25,206 bases of DNA from a virus: IMG/VR virus record IMGVR_UViG_3300008262_000500, positions 1 to 25,206 of that record; one strand, 5' to 3'. Below the pieces are notes generated by a model. It was not told where the DNA came from. It searched no databases and saw nothing but the letters and a program-made list of their open reading frames with translations. Below, in pieces: positions 22,727-25,206 of this stretch. The translations under genes were made by a program, and so were the position numbers. Numbering within the stretch: the stretch's first letter is position 1; each line of letters opens with the position of its first letter.

Positions 22727-23190
22727 TTTGCTCCCATGTTGTCTTGTGCCCATAGCAGTAATGCCAGGCTATCGGCTTCATTATCATCCACCGGATTAAA
22801 TCCTTTGGCTTTAACAGCTGCGATAACCTCTTCCTTGCTGGCATTACCTTTACCGGTGGCATGACGCTTAATCGTCCCAACGCTAACCCCTTGATAAGGG
22901 ATTTCTTGATCTTCACACCAAGCTGTTAAATGTGCTAAAAACCCGCCGTAGGTATGTGCTGCATCCACGCCTAAATGCCTACGTACTTCTTCAAAATAGA
23001 CAGCCTTGATGTCCACTTTTTGTTTGAGGGAATCCAAAAAATGGCGAAAGCGTAAGAAACGCATACCACCCCCACTAAAGCGCGATGTATGAAAGCTCTC
23101 ACTGCCACTGAAGACGCGTCCATCACTCAGCAAAGCCCATCCGGTTTGCGTTCCTAAATCTAAAGCCAAGGTGTTTTCCATATTCACCAT
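22723..23190 (-). CDS. RuvC-like Holliday junction resolvase / phage RNase H-fold nuclease
   Basis: 155 residues. RNase H-fold nuclease with the RuvC acidic tetrad placed as expected: Asp11 in LALDLGTQTGWAL, Glu67/68 in VYFEEVRRHLG, and Asp136/Asp140 in FNPVDDNEADSLALLLWA. The basic block GTIKRHATGKGNASKEEVIA before the last motif is typical of RuvC and its phage relatives. It likely resolves branched DNA before packaging or during recombination. Two starts are possible, 23190 and 23181 (MENTLAL); neither has a strong ribosome site. A promoter-like element (copy C) lies about 35 bases upstream. Confidence 0.9.
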   Translation of the reverse strand: MVNMENTLALDLGTQTGWALLSDGRVFSGSESFHTSRFSGGGMRFLRFRHFLDSLKQKVDIKAVYFEEVRRHLGVDAAHTYGGFLAHLTAWCEDQEIPYQGVSVGTIKRHATGKGNASKEEVIAAVKAKGFNPVDDNEADSLALLLWAQDNMGAK

Positions 23191-23225
23191 CCAAGAAATG
23201 CTATTCGCAAAATTTATTTTCTGGT

Positions 23226-23263
23226 GTTTATGTTCAGCTTTGTTTGTAGTTGTGTTCGCAAAA
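23226..23263 (-). promoter_or_regulatory. Phage promoter-like element before the RuvC-like gene (copy C)
   Basis: Minus strand: TTTTTGCGAAC, 17 bases, TGAACATAAAC. It lies in non-coding DNA with initiation expected near 23220, about 30-40 bases before the RuvC-like start. It differs from copies A/B by G-to-A in the -35 half and T-to-C in the -10 half; the latter change is shared with copy J. Confidence 0.65.
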
Positions 23264-23319
23264 ATATGAAGTTAGAAGGGGGAACTTTTACGCGCGCGAA
23301 ATACCTTTTATAAATATCG

Positions 23320-23377
23320 GGGCAAGTGCCCGTCAGGGTCACTTACCCTATATATTTATATATAGGGAGTTTCTCCC
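23320..23377. repeat. Chain of four abutting hairpins sharing arms
   Basis: GGGC-AAGT-GCCC at 23320-23331; GGGT-CACTT-ACCC at 23336-23348; CCCTATATAT-TT-ATATATAGGG at 23346-23367 (10-base perfect arms); GGGAG-TTT-CTCCC at 23365-23377. Hairpins 2/3 and 3/4 share their CCC or GGG arms, so they exclude each other. No U-tract follows, so a simple terminator is unlikely. Confidence 0.75.
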
Positions 23378-23380
23378 GAA

Positions 23381-23541
23381 TCTAGAAATCTTCTGAAACC
23401 CTAGTAAAATCAGGGGTTTGCGCTAGATTTCCAAGACCCGCGTCTAGATTTCTTGTAAATCTAGAAACAGCCCTCAAACCCTTGATTTACCTGGATTTCT
23501 AGATTTCTGCAGATTCTAGATTTACAAAATCTGGGTCTAGA
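23381..23541. repeat. Cluster of TCTAGATTT repeats (iteron-like)
   Basis: TCTAGA occurs at 23381, 23443, 23460, 23498, 23515 and 23536, and two further CTAG at 23401 and 23423. Most are followed by TTT (TCTAGATTT). 23443-23465 is a perfect inverted pair TCTAGATTT-CTTGT-AAATCTAGA. 23515 and 23536 are direct copies of TCTAGATTTACAAAA. The 23443/23460 and 23498/23515 pairs are both 17 bases apart. Another TCTAGA lies at 23761. Confidence 0.85.
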
Positions 23542-23568
23542 TTTACAAAAATCACCCCTCATTTAGAA

Positions 23569-23733
23569 CTCATATTGCCAATGCCATAAGGTGAATGACC
23601 TCAAAAGCGCCTGTCATTTAAAATTCACAACACCAGTGCCATGTGGCAAATGAGCTTAAAAATTATTTTTATCGAAAGCTCACAGCACCAATCTCACCTG
23701 ATAATTCTTTCGCCATCCAATCCCATTCCAACA
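23569..23733. repeat. Three diverged 55-base tandem units
   Basis: Units starting at 23569, 23624 and 23679 each begin (C/T)TCA followed by a ...CCA(A/G)T(G/C)(C/T)CA block at the same offset. Units 1 and 2 align well over the first ~38 bases (for example TGCCAT, AATGA, CT-AAAA). Unit 3 keeps only the first ~20. The spacing is exactly 55 in both intervals. Confidence 0.5.
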
Positions 23734-23906
23734 TCTCATCCGAGTGATCTTATTTAATTTTCTAGAAGTCTGATTCTATGTTTTGGAGTGGGCTTATTTT
23801 AAGGCCCTTACAATTGCCCGCGGTCTTATTTGATTTAGGAGCAATCGGTCAGAAAACCCTCCAAAAATCGCATCCTTGAAGCATGAACCAATCAAGGAGG
23901 CTTCAT

Positions 23907-24482
23907 ATGAGATCACGTAATAATTACTCAGGTTTAGAGCCTGAGATCGTCAAACAACTGAAATACCATGCCTGGCGTTTAAAGCAAATGAAATGCTTTG
24001 AATCACAGGAAATAGAGGACATTGAGCAAGACTTATTGCTTGAGATTTGGCCGGCTTTATCCAAGTTTGACCGCTCAAAAAGTAGCCTTGCAACCTTTGT
24101 CGATAAACTTCTGACCCGTCGCAGCAATAATTTGATTCACAAACAAATGTGCATCAAACGGGGCGGTAAAACCCAAACTTTGTCTTTGGATCAAGAAGAT
24201 GAGAATGGCCAAACCCTTATGGATTATTTGGCAGATGATCATTGCTTTGAAGATGAGATCAGCATTCGCATTGATGTGAGTAAGGCGATTGATCAATTGC
24301 CGGAAAGCTTTCAAACGCTTTGTGAGCAGCTAAAAATCTTCACCATCACCGAAGTATCGCACATGAGCGGGCGCTCCAGAGCCGCTATTTACCGGGATTT
24401 AGAGCTCATGCGGCCCATGTTTTTTCTTAACTCTGTCTACATCAGAAGGTGCGAACAATTTTTTCCCCAATGCGGAATATAA
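23907..24482 (+). CDS. Phage-encoded sigma-70 family (ECF-like) RNA polymerase sigma factor
   Basis: 191 residues from the ATG at 23907, preceded by a near-perfect AAGGAGG 6 bases upstream. An in-frame ATG at 23883 has no such site. Region 2: IEDIEQDLLLEIWPALSKFD, then RSKSSLATFVDKLLTRRSNN (residues ~37-78), the core-binding and -10-reading helices. Region 4: AIDQLPESFQTLCEQLKIF, then TITEVSHMSGRSRAAIYRDL (~130-168), the -35-reading helix-turn-helix. Regions 1 and 3 are absent or minimal, so the architecture is ECF-like. It is the first rightward gene, divergent from the late genes it may switch on through the bipartite elements found only on the opposite strand. Confidence 0.85.
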   Translation: MRSRNNYSGLEPEIVKQLKYHAWRLKQMKCFESQEIEDIEQDLLLEIWPALSKFDRSKSSLATFVDKLLTRRSNNLIHKQMCIKRGGKTQTLSLDQEDENGQTLMDYLADDHCFEDEISIRIDVSKAIDQLPESFQTLCEQLKIFTITEVSHMSGRSRAAIYRDLELMRPMFFLNSVYIRRCEQFFPQCGI

Positions 24483-24504
24483 CAACCACACCAAGGAGAA
24501 CTGT

Positions 24505-24978
24505 ATGCAAAATTTAATACTACTATCGTTTCTAGATGAAGCTAAACCGACTGAAATCAGCCAGCTTTCTTCCGAAGATTTGCGCTCGCTGATGGAAAGA
24601 CTGAATGAAATGGCTGAGTGCCTTAAAAAGCGCAAAACCCTTTTAGAAGACGGCCTCAATCTTAAATTCAGCCAAGCAGCGCAGGACAAATTAAAGCTAG
24701 ACGGCAGGGATACGGGCACCATTCGCTTTGATGACGGCGTTTACACCATTGTTGCTGAAATGCCTAAGAAGGTGGTTTGGGATCAAGAAAAACTCGAAAC
24801 CATTATCGACAAAATCCCCGCCGGTGAACGCAAACACTACGTCAAAGCCACCTATGCCGTTGATGAGCGCAAATACCTGAGCTGGTCTGATGACCTTCGC
24901 AAATTCTTTGATGAGGCAAGGAGCGTCCATTTAGGCAAACCAAAATTTCAAATTATCGATGGAGGTAACGACCAATGA
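24505..24978 (+). CDS. Unknown phage protein preceding a P-loop ATPase
   Basis: 157 residues, not assigned to a named family. Residues ~18-60 are helical (SSEDLRSLMERLNEMAECLK, then KRKTLLEDGLNLKFSQAAQD). The middle has short beta strands (TGTIRFDDGVYTIVAEMPKK), then an acidic helical segment and KFQIIDGGND at the end. AAGGAGA lies 6 bases before the ATG. The stop overlaps the next start (ATGA), and its last codons contain the next gene's GGAGG, so the two are coupled. The pairing with an AAA_24-type ATPase suggests a role in phage DNA replication or recombination, by context only. Confidence 0.85.
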   Translation: MQNLILLSFLDEAKPTEISQLSSEDLRSLMERLNEMAECLKKRKTLLEDGLNLKFSQAAQDKLKLDGRDTGTIRFDDGVYTIVAEMPKKVVWDQEKLETIIDKIPAGERKHYVKATYAVDERKYLSWSDDLRKFFDEARSVHLGKPKFQIIDGGNDQ

Positions 24979-25206
24979 GCATGAAAATTATCAGCGCCGA
25001 TGAGCGTTTAAAACAACAAACCGGCGTCAAAATGGTGATCTTTGGTGGCTTTGGAATCGGCAAAACTCGGCTACTTACAACGCTTGATGAACCAACCCTA
25101 TGCATTGATTTAGAAGCAGGTTTACTTGCGGTTCAAGACTGGCAGGGTGACGCAATTAGTATCCGCACCTGGAATGAAGCGCGCGACATTGCTTGCCTTA
25201 TTGGTG
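24975..25206 (+). CDS. Phage P-loop nucleotide-binding protein, AAA_24/RecA-like (partial)
   Basis: Only the first 77 codons lie in the window. Walker A is clear: MVIFGGFGIGKTRLL (residues ~20-34). Next comes LCIDLEAGLLAVQDWQGDAI, matching the short strand with acidic residues that follows the P-loop in AAA_24 phage ATPases (the Asp-x-Glu-x-Gly pattern). These proteins are commonly encoded in phage recombination or replication modules. GGAGG stands 9 bases before the ATG, within the end of the previous gene. C-terminal length is unknown. Confidence 0.85.
   Translation, partial: MSMKIISADERLKQQTGVKMVIFGGFGIGKTRLLTTLDEPTLCIDLEAGLLAVQDWQGDAISIRTWNEARDIACLIG

Larger units (their letters stand above)
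23191..23906. other. 716-base divergent intergenic region, repeat- and hairpin-rich, origin-like
   Basis: It separates the leftward and rightward gene blocks and contains no convincing ORF. From left to right it holds promoter copy C, a chain of hairpins around an AT-only core (23320-23377), a cluster of TCTAGATTT repeats (23381-23541), three diverged 55-base units (23569-23733) and an imperfect hairpin GGGCTTA/TAAGGCCC at 23790-23806. This mix of an AT-rich core next to short iterated motifs is typical of phage replication origins or multi-operator control regions. Which of these it is cannot be told from sequence. I could not identify a clear sigma-70 promoter for the rightward genes. Confidence 0.65.

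Noticed and set aside
22989-23015. CTTCA-N17-GTCCA inside the RuvC-like gene
   Set aside because: Two core mismatches and a non-AT-rich -10 flank (TGAAGAAGTACG); consistent with chance.
23182-23212. TTTTGCGAAT-N16-TGAATATGG at the RuvC-like start, a near copy of the promoter element
   Set aside because: The spacing is 16 rather than 17, and initiation would fall inside the coding region. Copy C just upstream is the better candidate.
23381-23541. CRISPR array
   Set aside because: The repeats are only 9-15 bases, irregularly spaced, partly inverted, and lack uniform spacers. No cas genes are present.
23734-23906. Sigma-70 promoter for the rightward genes
   Set aside because: Several half-matches (for example TATGTT near 23776) but no pair with both good boxes and 16-18 base spacing.

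Overview
The window is a large part of a tailed-phage (myovirus-type) genome, most likely a prophage or temperate phage of a proteobacterium. The evidence is a dense run of phage structural genes: a lambda-type head module (gpA-like terminase, gpW, gpB-like portal, S49 protease with a nested scaffold, gpD, gpE, FII, Z) joined to a P2-type contractile tail (V, W, J, I, fibre, FI sheath, FII tube, E/E', tape measure). Lambda-like head plus P2-like tail plus PAAR, a ParB-methylase and a phage sigma factor resembles phage WO and related prophages of intracellular bacteria. That is only a resemblance, and no host gene is present to fix the host. No integrase, repressor, lysis gene, tRNA, IS element or CRISPR array is visible.

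Layout. Positions 1-22015 are a nearly gap-free leftward (minus) late block. Read in the direction of transcription it holds the ParB/DNA methylase, terminase small and large subunits, gpW, portal, protease/scaffold, decoration protein, major capsid protein (with an in-frame stop), head-tail joining proteins, baseplate V/PAAR/W/J/I, DUF4815 tail proteins, fibre genes, sheath, tube, tail assembly chaperone and tape measure (cut by the window edge). Positions 22016-22468 are a non-coding or weakly coding leader with three tandem copies of a promoter-like motif. Positions 22469-23190 hold two leftward DNA-metabolism genes (DUF6378, RuvC-like nuclease). Positions 23191-23906 are a divergent, repeat- and hairpin-rich region. 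Positions 23907-25206 run rightward: a small sigma factor, an unknown protein and the start of a P-loop ATPase.

Most notable observation. A bipartite element appears seven times, always oriented leftward. Read on the minus strand it is TGCGGAC-like, exactly 17 bases, then TGAATATAAC-like. Copies lie before the RuvC-like gene, before the methylase (three), before the nested scaffold/capsid genes, before the DUF4815 tail cluster and before the tail fibre. The spacing does not fit sigma-70, but the GGAC/GAAC half resembles ECF-type -35 elements. The window also encodes a two-domain ECF-like sigma factor on the opposite strand. I infer a phage-encoded sigma/late-promoter regulon.

Other points: a P2-type T_TTT_TTG -1 frameshift joining E to E' in the tail assembly chaperone; a lambda Nu3-like scaffold nested in the protease gene with its own RBS and upstream promoter motif; an ochre codon at residue 99 of the major capsid gene; and an origin-like region with clustered TCTAGATTT repeats and chained hairpins.
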